This document shows positions 49,501 through 58,990 of a stretch of 64,000 nt of DNA, piece by piece. The notes under the pieces are model-generated. The model made no database searches, was not told the origin of the DNA, and saw only the letters and a list, made by a program, of their open reading frames with translations. A program made the translations under genes and the position numbers. How positions within the stretch are numbered: the stretch's first letter is position 1; every line of letters starts with the position of its first letter. Source of the stretch: Sepiola atlantica (taxonomy: Eukaryota; Mollusca; Cephalopoda; Sepiida; Sepiolidae). The stretch is taken from contig OY744531.1 in assembly GCA_963556195.1 (NCBI GenBank), forward strand, positions 103,646,142-103,710,141, read 5' to 3'.

Positions 49501-51168
49501 GGGAAGATTTGAATGAATAGACGGGCGGATCAATTTAGACGAGGGCACTTCGATGTTATAGTAGTTAAAAGGGGAAGATTTGGATGAATAGAGGGACGGA
49601 TCAATTTAGACGAGGGCACTACGATGTTATGGTAGTTAAAAGGGGAAGATTTGAATGAATAGACGGGCGGATCAATTTAGACGAGGGCACTTCGATGTTA
49701 TAGTAGTTAAAAGGGGAAGATTTGAATGAATAGAGGGACGGATCAATTTAGACGAGGGCACTTCGATGTTATAGTAGTTAAAAGGGGAAGATTTGAATGA
49801 ATAGAGGGACGGATCAATTTAGACGAGGGCACTTCGATGTTATAGTAGTTAAAAGGGGAAGATTTGGATTAATAGAGGGATGGATCAATTTAGACGACGG
49901 CACTACGATGTTATAGTAGTTAAAAGGGGAAGATTTGAATGAATAGAGGGACGGATCAATTTAGACGAGGGCACTTCGATGTTATAGTAGTTAAAAGGGG
50001 AAGATTTGAATGAATAGAGGGACGGATCAATTTAGACGAGGGCACTTCGATGTTATAGTAGTTAAAAGGGGAAGATTTGAATGAATAGAGGGATGGATCA
50101 ATTTAGACGACGGCACTACGATGTTATAGTAGTTAAAAGGGGAAGATTTGAATGAATAGAGGGACGGATCAATTTAGACGAGGGCACTTCGATGTTATAG
50201 TAGTTAAAAGGGGAAGATTTGAATGAATAGAGGGACGGATCAATTTAGACGAGGGCACTTCGATGTTATAGTAGTTAAAAGGGGAAGATTTGAATGAATA
50301 GAGGGACGGATCAATTTAGACGAGGGCACTTCGATGTTATAGTAGTTAAAAGGGGAAGATTTGAATGAATAGAGGGACGGATCAATTTAGACGAGGGCAC
50401 TTCGATGTTATAGTAGTTAAAAGGGGAAGATTTGAATGAATAGAGGGACGGATCAATTTAGACGAGGGCACTTCGATGTTATAGTAGTTAAAAGGGGAAG
50501 ATTTGAATGAATAGAGGGACGGATCAATTTAGACGAGGGCACTTCGATGTTATAGTAGTTAAAAGGGGAAGATTTGGATTAATAGAGGGATGGATCAATT
50601 TAGACGACGGCACTTCGATGTTATAGTAGTTAAAGGAGGGACGTTTGGATGAATAGAGGGCGGATCAATAAAGACGAGGAAACTTCAGTGTTATAGAAGT
50701 TTAAAAGAGAACATTTAGATGAATAGAGGGACGGATCAATTTAGACGAGGGCACTTCGATGTTATAGTAGCTAAAGCAGGGACGTTTTAATGAATAGAGG
50801 GGCGGATCAATTTAGACGATGAAACTTCGATGTTATAGTAGTTTAAAGGGGAAGATTTAGATGAATAGAGGGACGGATCAATTTAGACGAGGACACATTG
50901 ATGTTATAGTAGTTAAAAGGGGAAGATTTGGATTAATAGAGGGATGGATCACTTTAGACGAGGGCACTTCGATGTTATAGTAGTTAAAAAGGGAAATATT
51001 TGGATGAATAGAGGAACGGATAAATTTAGACATGGGCACTTCGATGTTATAGTAGTTAAACGGGGAGTATTTGAATGAATAGAGGGATGGATCAATTTAG
51101 ACGAGGGCACTTCGATGTTATAGTAGTTAAAAGGGGAAGATTTGGATTAATAGAAGGCGGATCAATTT
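31585..51168 (+). repeat. 71-bp satellite array, ~275 monomers, 19.6 kb
   Basis: The monomer runs GGATCAATTTAGACGAGGGC, ACTTCGATGTTATAGTAG, TTAAAAGGGGAAGATTTG, GATGAATAGAGGGAC. The 71-bp period is exact for most of the array (for example 31923 to 31994). About 41% GC against a clearly AT-richer surrounding. Edge monomers (31585-31740 and 50625-51168) are diverged; inner ones nearly identical, as expected from unequal exchange. Variants are zoned: ATAATAG 31.8-35.4 kb, GTCGTT and GAGG 36-41 kb, GATGGATC with ACTACG 41.4-50.6 kb. Stops occur in all frames, so nothing is encoded. No transposon interrupts it. It could be a centromeric, heterochromatic or simply locally expanded satellite. Confidence 0.98.
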
Positions 51169-51475
51169 GGAATGCCGCTTCTGAACCTGTTCGATGAAAA
51201 TTTTAGTCAGAGATAGGGTACCTGTACAAAAAATGAAAACATTATTCCGTACAAGAACAAAGTGTGGACGTGCAAAAATACAAAAACGTCATCGGGGTGA
51301 AGTTTTCCAATAACCCATACATTTCGTTAATTTTACGGGAAACATACTTACCTATCGCCTAGTATATAATACTACTGTAATACATTAGTCTGAATCATAT
51401 CATGGTGGAAAATTACCATCAACCTTGAGTATCATCGCTTAATAGTTTCCGGTGTGGCACAAGGCAGTATAATTA

Positions 51476-51476
<1 letters not shown>
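51169..51476. other. Short unique stretch after the satellite
   Basis: No feature recognised. Confidence 0.4.

Positions 51477-51530
<54 letters not shown>
51477..51530. repeat. (TA)n microsatellite
   Basis: Perfect TA run. Confidence 0.95.
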
Positions 51531-51532
<2 letters not shown>

Positions 51533-51636
51533 TATTTCATGTATCCACATGAAATTTTATAAGGAGATATACTTTTTTTATGTATAAATTTAAAGTATTT
51601 ACTTCAACAGTAGTGCTCGATACGTAAGTAGAGCTA

Positions 51637-51793
51637 GGTAGTAAGCTATGAAAATATATTTATGGCAATTAAACTACACAGAGGCTCCTACGTTTCATCC
51701 CCGGGGGAATCTTCAGGCTAAAAAGAAAAAAAACGGGGATGAAACGCGGGAGCCTCTGTGTAGCTTAATTGCCATAAATATATTTTCATAGCT

Positions 51794-51795
<2 letters not shown>
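51637..51795. repeat. Inverted repeat, ~64-bp arms, 30-bp spacer
   Basis: 51637-51703 (AGTAAGCTATGAAAATATAT onward) is the reverse complement of 51731-51795 with few mismatches. The spacer is A-rich. The left arm and spacer edge encode a hammerhead on the minus strand. A (TA)n tract follows the right arm. The layout equals the inverted-arm PLE derivatives at 24 and 62 kb but with unrelated sequence and no coding part. Confidence 0.9.
51671..51719 (-). ncRNA. Hammerhead ribozyme-like motif with longer stem III
   Basis: Minus strand: CTGAAGA (51716-51710), stem II around TCCCCCGGGGA, GAAAC (51696-51692), stem III of six pairs (ACGTAG with CTGTGT, loop GAGCCT) and GTA triplet ending at 51675. 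Stem I is weak: three pairs between 51719-51717 and 51674-51672. The right arm keeps stem III and the GTA site but lacks the CTGAAGA half. Confidence 0.5.

Positions 51796-51798
<3 letters not shown>

Positions 51799-51843
<45 letters not shown>
51799..51843. repeat. (TA)n microsatellite
   Basis: TA run between the inverted repeat and the next hammerhead element. Confidence 0.95.
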
Positions 51844-51848
<5 letters not shown>

Positions 51849-52001
51849 CGATCACTCTATGCCGCTTGATATGAATACTCGCCGACTTGTTATTTACATA
51901 GTTAAGTTAATTTCTGGTGGCCAACTGGAAACTTTCCTGACTGCAAATCAGTGGCGATTTGTGATCGGAGTTCACGCTCGTCGAATGTCTGAAATTTGTT
52001 T

Positions 52002-52046
52002 CCTGCACTGAAGATTGCGTAAGCATGAAACATCGATGTCTGTAGG
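52002..52046 (+). ncRNA. Hammerhead ribozyme, dimer copy 1
   Basis: Stem I CCTGCA (52002-52007) with TGTAGG (52041-52046), six pairs. CTGAAGA 52008-52014. Stem II TTGC-gtaa-GCAT has three pairs plus a T-T mismatch at the core side. GAAA 52027-52030. Stem III ACAT-CG-ATGT, four pairs. GTC triplet 52038-52040. Confidence 0.78.
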
Positions 52047-52359
52047 TAATAAATAATTAATATTTATTTATAAATATTATTGTATAGCCCCCTTTACTAA
52101 GGCTGGTCACTCTGAGTGGATTTAATAACTAGCAGTACTACTAACTTCATTGCGAGATCCAACACAGTTTGGTATTGTTGTTGTTGTCGACCACTCTTCG
52201 CCGCTTGATGTGAATACTCATCGGCTTGGTATTTACATAGTTAAATTCCTCCTAAAATTCTAAGCTAATTTCTAGTAGCCAACTGGAAACTCTCCTGACT
52301 GCGAATCAGTGGCGATTTGTGATCCGAATTCGCGCCCGTCGACCGTCTGAAATTAGCTT

Positions 52360-52404
52360 CCTGCACTGAGGATTGCGTAAGCATGAAACATCGATGTCCG
52401 TAGG
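52360..52404 (+). ncRNA. Hammerhead ribozyme, dimer copy 2
   Basis: Same structure as copy 1 with CTGAGGA (52366-52372; position 7 is free in the consensus), identical stems II and III, GTC at 52396-52398. Stem I CCTGCA/CGTAGG has an A-C mismatch at the pair next to the cleavage site, so it may be weaker. Confidence 0.7.
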
Positions 52405-52440
52405 TAATAAATAATTAATATTTATTTATAAATATCATAT

Positions 52441-53273
52441 ATATATATATTGATAAATTGAAGAACATCGTCATAAGTATACTTTATAAAAAGGAGACAG
52501 TTTTGGAATACAACTATCCACACACAGACGGGCAGAAGAAATATGACATAATAACATCAAAGAACTTACTGAACCCACCATAGACAGAGGTAGTATGAGT
52601 AAAAACAGCATGTCACACCCTATCAGGGCCTTGAGTATATATCAAGAACCTAGTACTCGTATAGCTGACGCACCATGTTTCCGTGAATTCGCGTCGTCAA
52701 CGTTCGGGCAGGTCTCGGAATCGCCCGACAGTTGACGAAACTATTAACCAAACAGTCGATAACTTATGGAATAAATTAATCGATTTTAATAATAAAAATG
52801 ATGAATTTCTATAATCTCTGGTAGCTTGTTGAATCTCCCGAAGGACTAATGAAGTTTTTGTAAAAAAAAAAGTAAATATATATATTCATCTTTGCACGTG
52901 TATGTAGATACTATTTTTTTTATTATTAGTGTTATTATTTTCTCTAATTACTTTATTTTCTTATTACAATTATTCTAGTAATCCATTATTTTCGAATTAT
53001 TATTATTATATATATACATTTTCCTATATTATTAATTTTCTAATTTTCTTTTTAATTATTTTTCTCATTATTTAAATTGAATTTCTATTTCTATATTCTT
53101 TATTTTTAATTTAATTTTTAATTTTTTTTTTATATTTCTCTTAATTCTACTAAAACAATTTTCCTCTTACTTTGTATTTTTCTAATCAGAATCTTTTTTT
53201 CTTTATCGAATTTTAAATTTTGAATTTCTTTGTCTTTCTCTTGTACTTTTATATATGAGTATACTGATCTACT
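52441..53273. other. Non-coding DNA, possible decayed coding remnant
   Basis: A 43-codon open stretch at about 52443-52571 encodes a Lys/Tyr-rich peptide with EYNYPHTDGQKKYD and ends at TAG. I do not recognise the family. The minus-strand frame 53130-53351 is A/T-rich and unsupported. Confidence 0.35.
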
Positions 53274-53390
53274 CACCATCATCATTATTAGTTTACGTTT
53301 TTTATGATAAAAACTGGCCTTGTGCCCAACTCCTGGAGAGGAGTAAATCAATACCCACCATCATCATTATTATTTTACGTTTTTTCTGAT
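53274..53390 (+). mobile_element. Severely 5'-truncated U2-headed SINE, 3' tail only
   Basis: 53309-53355 (AAAAACTGGCCTTGTGCC, AACTCCTGGAGAGGAG, TAAATCAATACC) equals the 3' end of the 14693-15064 element. It is flanked by about 35-bp imperfect direct repeats (53274-53308 and 53356-53390, starting CACCATCATCATTATTA), read as the target-site duplication. A tail-only copy indicates 5' truncation during reverse transcription. Confidence 0.75.
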
Positions 53391-53476
53391 TAGGATACGT
53401 TTTTATCTTAAAAAAAGAATTATATTTTCGAGTTACATATTACTAATCCATATATCTCCTTTCACCCTATCATATA

Positions 53477-53994
53477 TGTTGTGAAGTTGTTCCACAGTAA
53501 ATAATCAATAAAGGAAGTCAAGTCGAGGTTTGGTTTAACAAGTGTATTAACAAAGTAAGAAAGTGACTAGCTCTTGGCTAGACAGTTACAAGACTGGGTA
53601 TTTATCTACTCCCCACAGAGTAAAATGTGACACAAGGTCGGAAAGTGGGGTTTTGATAAATCAGCACTCTAGAGGGAGAGCACCTATTACCTTTAACAAT
53701 TGCCTGGGCAGCTCCGTCAGCATTCCCCGGTAGGGGCGCCTCAGACAGCAAGCAATAAACTTACTTCTCCCCAAAGAGGGGAGGCAAAGCCTGGGAGGGT
53801 GGACCTCCTAGAACTGCACAGGACCAGTCTCGTGCAGTATCCATCGGAACAGATACTACACTTTGATCTCGGCCAAAAGGCCAAGAAAGCGACTGAACGA
53901 CAGTTACAAGACTGTGCTTTGTCTTCTGGTGACTCGCACTATTTATAGTGACAACCGGCGTAGTTTCTCCTGTGTAAGAACGGCCGGTGTAACA
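53477..53994 (+). mobile_element. Solo LTR interrupted by a U2-headed SINE
   Basis: TGTTGTGAAG...CGGCCGGTGTAACA, same LTR as 5839-6048, flanked by its own 5-bp duplication ATATA (53472-53476 and 53995-53999). After removal of the insert the LTR would be 200 bp; the other copy has 10 bp more near GTCTTCT. The two LTRs are very similar, so the family was recently active. Confidence 0.88.
53597..53898 (-). mobile_element. U2 snRNA-headed SINE, essentially full-length
   Basis: Minus strand starts GTTCAGTCGCTTTCTTGG, CCTTTTGGCCGAGATCAAAG, TGTAGTATCTGTTC: U2 snRNA from nucleotide 2 to about 46 with few changes, preceded by a few extra bases. The body (AGTTCTAGGAGGTCCACC, CCCTACCGGGGAATGC) and 3' end GGGGAGTAGATAAATACC match the 14693 copy. 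Target-site duplication GACAGTTACAAGACTG (16 bp; 53581-53596 and 53899-53914). The LTR at 5839 shows the uninterrupted target once. Frames 53700-53948 and 53863-54153 are not genes. Confidence 0.9.
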
Positions 53995-53999
53995 ATATA

Positions 54000-54269
54000 C
54001 ATTTTATCTTTTCATTTCAATTTTTCTATTAATTTAAACTATACTCTATCTTGTTTTATATTTGAAATGGAATACCTTCTTATTCTATTTATTTATTATT
54101 TTATTTCTCAATTTTACTTTCTATCTAACTCAAAACTATTTAGATTAAATTGATCCTAACATTCCCCAAAAGACATTCATGAGAGTAACGCAATATACAC
54201 GACAGAAGCTGACCAAAGTATGACAGGCCTACAGTTTGTGCCTGTAAGCATGAGACATCAATCTGTTTT
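54000..54269. other. Non-coding DNA
   Basis: AT-rich, no feature recognised. Confidence 0.4.
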
Positions 54270-54876
54270 GATAAATAGAAAGACAGAAAGAGAGTGAGAG
54301 AAAGAAGGAGAGATGACGAAAAACAGAAAGAGAGAAAGAACAGCAGAAAGAGAGAGAAGAAAAAAGACAAAGAGAGAGAGAGAGGAAGAAAGACAGAAAG
54401 AAAAAAGAGATAAAGAAAGACAGAATGAGAGAGAAAGAAAGACAGAAAGAGAAGGAGAAAGAAAACAGAAAGAGACAGAGGGAACCAAGACAGAAAGAGA
54501 GAGAGAAAGAAAGACAGAAAAAGAAAGAAAACAGAAAGAGACAGAGGGAAGCAAGACAGAAAGAGAGAGAGAAAGAAAAACAGAAAGAGAGAGAGAGAGA
54601 AAAGACAAAGAGGAAAGGAGAGAGAGAGGAACAAAGACAGAAACAGAGAGAGAAAGAAAATCAGAAAGAGAGAGAGAGAGGAAGCAAGACAGAAAGAGAG
54701 AGAAAAAAAGAAAGAAAGAAAGACAGAAAGAGAGAGAGAAAAAAGACAGAAAGAGAGAGAAAGATAGAAAGAGAGAGAGAGGAAGCAAGGCAGAAAGAGA
54801 GAGAGAAAGAAAGAGAGAAAGAGAGAGAGAGAAGGGGAAAAAGACAGAAAAAGATAACAGAAGAAGACGAAAGAAG
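54270..54876. repeat. ~600-bp polypurine tract, AGAAAGA/GACAGAAAGA units
   Basis: Almost pure purine on the plus strand except for a C in each GACAGAAAGAGAG unit. The long frames on both strands (Arg/Glu/Lys-rich on plus, Ser/Leu/Phe-rich on minus) are a consequence of the tract. The tract is a candidate for triplex formation. Confidence 0.95.
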
Positions 54877-56339
54877 CGGTATATGTAGTTAATATTGATA
54901 TTTGTCTTTGATGGATGTCTTGGGAGAGTCTATAAATTCTGAAAATCGGAATCTCATCGACATTTCTATTTTCTGCAGCTGAAGAAAACCATTTCCAAGA
55001 TTGCGAAGATTACGAAAGGATATGGCAAATAGAAAGAAAAAGAAAACAGATGGAAGCGAAACGTGTTCCGTATCCTTGAACATTTTTACTTCCATAGAAT
55101 GAGTTTTTTTCTTCTTTCTGGAAAAGAATCTATGAATAATTATGGGTAGAAAGAGAGTGGCTTTACTAGAAAAACAGGAATTTGCGAGTAATTCTAAGAG
55201 ATAAATATATTAGGAGGTGTGTGTGTCTGTCCGTTCCTCTGATAACAACGTTTAAGCTATTACATAAACGAATACTAATAGTTATGTGAGTGATCCGTGC
55301 CTATGTAGATTGTCATAATAGAGTCATACTTACTTTATTATCATAAAAGAATTCCCGAGAAAGAATGAACCATTCTGTACAACGCCATACCTATGATATT
55401 AATTTAACTGAAACCATATTTACGTTAGACATATCTAAACATATTCTCAATACTATTCAATAAAATTTAAATTTTGGATGTGTAAAAATAAAGTTAATAA
55501 TGTAAGATTTTACGTAAGATTAGTTTAAGATAGATGATCAGATTTACCATTAGCAGAAATGGTAGAATTAGATACATGTGTACAGGAATTTGGCACACAC
55601 CAAGAAGAATGCGACAGAGAAGCTAGATGGTTCCTGCCTCTTGGAGGTGGGGCGTCAAAGTGGTCGTACGCGCTTTACAGCAAGTAAATTACTGACATAA
55701 TTAAATCAGATTCCAGAGCAAATAATGGAGTTATTTGCTGTTCTATTTAATAGCTTCTATTATACCATCTACAAGGAGAGACAAAGAAGAAAATAACAAC
55801 ATCTGTACGATGCCATATCCCAACTCCGAAAAACGGCAGTTTCCATTGAGCAACTATTTACGTGTCAAAGAGAGAGAGGGGGAGAGAGAGAGAGTAAGAG
55901 AGACTGATAGAGTAAGAGAGAGAGAGAGAGAAGGAGAAAAAGAGAGAAAGAGGGGAGAGAAAGTCAATCAGCTGGTTTCTGTTGATCAAGAAAACGACGG
56001 GTAATCTGTGAGGGTTTAAAAATTCACTATGCAATTTTCCAAGTTATTTATTACCACGGTAAGGTTACAAATCGACGGTATGCTGTTATTCTAAGACGCT
56101 TAACCGCAGAAAATACACATTTTTCTCGGTTCATGACTTTAGTTGTGTAATCAGTTTTTACAACTTTTTTTTATCATCGCATTATTTGTTTTGTTGCATT
56201 GGTAAGCGATGCCCTACTTACACATAAGGGCCATAAGTGCGTTTTCTTTATCTGTGTTCTTGTAAGATGGCTTCAAGAAAGTATTAAATCCTTCGGTATA
56301 AAATGTTACACTTTGGAGTTTTACAGCTTATAAGCTGTA
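54877..56339. other. Non-coding DNA with a (GA)n tract
   Basis: GA-rich tract at about 55868-55955 inside the frame 55735-56004. No recognisable domain. Confidence 0.45.
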
Positions 56340-57190
56340 AACCATGAGCTAAATATGCCAAATTGTGTAAATTCTAAAATATGGATAAATACCAAATATT
56401 CCAAATTGTGTGAATTCCAAAATATCGATCAAATATCAAATATTCCAAATTGTGTAAATTCCAAAATATTTATCAAATACCAAATATTCCAAATTGTGTG
56501 AATTCCAAAATATTGATCAAATATTCCAAATTATGTAAATTCCTAAATATTGATCAAATATCAAATATTCCGAATTGTGTAAATTCCAAAATATCGATCA
56601 AATATCAAATATTCCAAATTGTGTAAATTCCAAAATATTTATCAAATACCAAATATTCCAAATTGTGTGAATTCCAAAATATTGATCAAATATTCCAAAT
56701 TATGTAAATTCCTAAATATTGATCAAATATCAAATATTCCGAATTGTGTAAATTCCAAAATATCGATCAAATATCAAACATTTCAAATAGTGTAATTCCA
56801 AAATATTGATCAAATATCAAATATTCCAAATTGTGTAAATTCCAAAATATTGATCAAATATTCCAAATTGTGTAAATTCCAAAATATTGATCAAATATAA
56901 AATATTCCAAATTGTGTAAATTTCAAAATATTGATCAAATATTCCAAATTGTGTAAATTCCAAAATATTGATCAAATATTTCAAATTGTGTAAATTCCAA
57001 AATATTGATCAAATATCAAATATTCCAAATTGTGTAAATTCAAAAATATTGATCAAATATCAAATATTCCAAATTGTGTGAATTCCAAAATATTGATCAA
57101 ATATCAAATATTCCAAATTGTGTAAATTCTAAAATATCGATAACATATCAAATGCTCCAATTTGTGTAAATTCCAAAATATTGATCAAAT
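56340..57190 (+). repeat. ~44-bp tandem array with 169-bp higher-order period
   Basis: Unit CAAATATTCCAAATTGTGTA, AATTCCAAAATATTGAT, about 44 bp, with frequent shortened units of about 34 bp. AATATCGATC variants at 56421, 56590 and 56759 are spaced exactly 169 bp, marking a duplicated four-unit block. Confidence 0.92.
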
Positions 57191-57350
57191 ACCTATCATC
57201 TTTAGACAATCTCTAAATGATTAAACTAAAAGAAAACAGTTCTGAGACTTCAGCGGTTTTATATCTTCTTTGATCTCTGTTTTGATCCAAGTATCATAGT
57301 ATTCGACCGTCCATTCGTTATGTTTTTTATGTTAATCGCTCAAAACAAGA

Positions 57351-57557
57351 TATGAAGCCACTTGATATAAGGAGCTAAAAAATACTACTTCAAGGTTAAA
57401 AACTAGCCGACGATTAGTGTTAGAGATGGATAGATTCTGACCAAGAAAACAGCAATTCTTCTCCCTTAGTAAAAAACATCGCTCATAAAATGTGAGGACT
57501 AAAGGACAAAATAAGGGAAGCGAGAGGTACGTGGCTGCCGAAAGTAAACTCAAGGTC
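57351..57557 (+). repeat. Dispersed repeat B, copy 2
   Basis: Degenerate relative of 11135-11345 in the same orientation. Immediately followed, after about 170 bp, by a LINE C-terminal remnant (57728-58055). Confidence 0.7.
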
Positions 57558-57727
57558 AACTTACTCCTCATTGTTGTTACATCTAGGTTGGAGCATCACC
57601 ACTAGCCCCTACCTCTTGGACAGGGTTAAAAAACGAATTTCTAACTAAAAGGTACCCAACTGTCTGCCAACCTCCAGTCCCGCCCCCATCGCATTGACGC
57701 AGTATTGCATCTTTGAGCTTGTAGTGT

Positions 57728-58055
57728 GCTCCGACGAACTTACTACACTTGTACCTTCTCAACGTAAATACACGCGATGAACCCGACAAGCAGCAAAATC
57801 CCACTCCTTCATTGCATAAGTATCTATATGCTGGAAGAGTTTATAATCTTATAGTTTCTTTTTCTCGGACCGTTTGTCTTTGGAATTCACTCCTCGGTCG
57901 CTGTTGCAACGACAGTACTTACATGCAGATAATACAATGGAATGTAAACAAACATCATTCTGCCGAATTCCCCACGAAGGTTCCCCTATATATCTGGCCG
58001 TTATCACAGTATCACGCTTCAGTGACAATATCCTTTGCTTGGGGTAAACACAAGT
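57728..58055 (+). pseudogene. Diverged LINE C-terminus remnant
   Basis: One frame reads VCLWNSLLGR and a later YMQIIQWNVNKH, the same pattern as the LINE tails at 23872 and 58633, and the DNA ends with CTTTGCTTGGGGTAAAC, matching their TTGTTTGGGGTGAACTA 3' UTR end. It is much more diverged than those two, so it is an older or different subfamily. The open frame 57749-58057 is largely this remnant and is not a functional gene. Confidence 0.6.
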
Positions 58056-58059
58056 AGAG

Positions 58060-58632
58060 AAATAATTTACAAATAAAACAAAGGAAAAAGAAAATATCCG
58101 AGAAGGAAAGTTGAATAATTGAGAGAATATTGTAAGCAGCTTAGAAATAATCAATAGAATGAACAACGTTCGATTACTTATTACATTTCTTTGCAAATGT
58201 TACAAAATATCAAAGAGATATATTTTTTAAAAATGATGAAAATAAAAATGGACGAAATGAAGATTGTAAGAAAAAGGGAAAAAATGGAAAATATTGGAAA
58301 TCAAAACATGAAAAACGAGTGAATTACTCGTTTATGGCAGATTTAACCCCCAAAATATTTTTTACCCCAAATCTATCTTAATAAAAATAAACATTCATCA
58401 TTAAGGACAATGTTGTGTAACCCCTAAATTTTGTAAGTTGTGCGTGTCGACAACAAAGATGACGTATGAGCTATTTGCCTAGTTTAATTTTATTTACTTT
58501 TTTCACAATCAAATTGAAAAACATTTACAAATTCTATTCAGAAAAGTCAAGTCTTAGCTGAAAAAATAAAAACATGAATACGAAAATTCATGTAGTTTTT
58601 AAATTTTTTGTTTTACAAATACTTCAATGGAT
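58060..58632. other. Non-coding DNA
   Basis: A-rich, no feature recognised. Confidence 0.4.
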
Positions 58633-58990
58633 TATGCTCTGATGAATTGGCTACTCTAGTGCCCCCTTGACGTAAATTCACTAGACCAACTCGACAATCA
58701 ACTACATCCCATCCATTCACTGTGGAGGTCTCCAGATGCCGGAGAGCTTTCTACTTAAATAGCTTATTTACCTGTGCTGCTTGAATCTGGAACTCCCTCC
58801 CTGTTCTTGTTTTCACGTCAGTACTGACATGCAGAAATTTGAAATTAATGTAAACAGACATCTCGCTGCGCAGATCCCAGTTTAGGTTGACCCCCCCCCC
58901 CAAACCTTCTCCCCTTTTCTTTCTTCTAAGTAGCCCCTTACGTATACAGTGGCGGCATGCCTTGTTTGGGGTGAACTACGTTAAAAGAAA
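58633..58990 (+). pseudogene. Non-LTR retrotransposon 3' end, copy 2
   Basis: Encodes DELATLVPP, a stop, RKFTRPTRQS, then a CAA-stop-IWNSLP region and a frameshifted end, followed by the same 3' UTR as 23872-24187 (CAGTGGCGGCATGCC, TTGTTTGGGGTGAACTA). It has about 45 bp more coding sequence near 58700 than copy 1. Followed by an A-rich tail rather than a TA tract. Confidence 0.8.

Larger units (their letters stand above)
51843..52440 (+). mobile_element. Dimeric tRNA-headed hammerhead element (plus strand)
   Basis: Two direct copies start at 51843 and 52182 (TGTTGTCGA(T/C)CACTCT), offset 339 bp; their hammerheads are 358 bp apart. Each copy has an A-box-like GGCCAACTGGAAACT, a B-box-like region (GAATTCGCGCCCG in copy 2), then a hammerhead, then GGTAATAAATAATTAATATT. 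The order tRNA-like head, about 25 bases, hammerhead equals that of the elements at 24.8 and 27.8 kb, although the sequences of the 27.8-kb family are unrelated. Non-coding. Confidence 0.8.

Noticed and set aside
31585..51168. CRISPR array
   Set aside because: Repeats are head-to-tail 71-bp monomers without unique spacers, and the genome is animal.
54140..54892. Long Arg/Glu/Lys and Ser/Leu/Phe frames (up to 191 codons)
   Set aside because: Produced by the polypurine tract; overlapping frames on both strands are all open.
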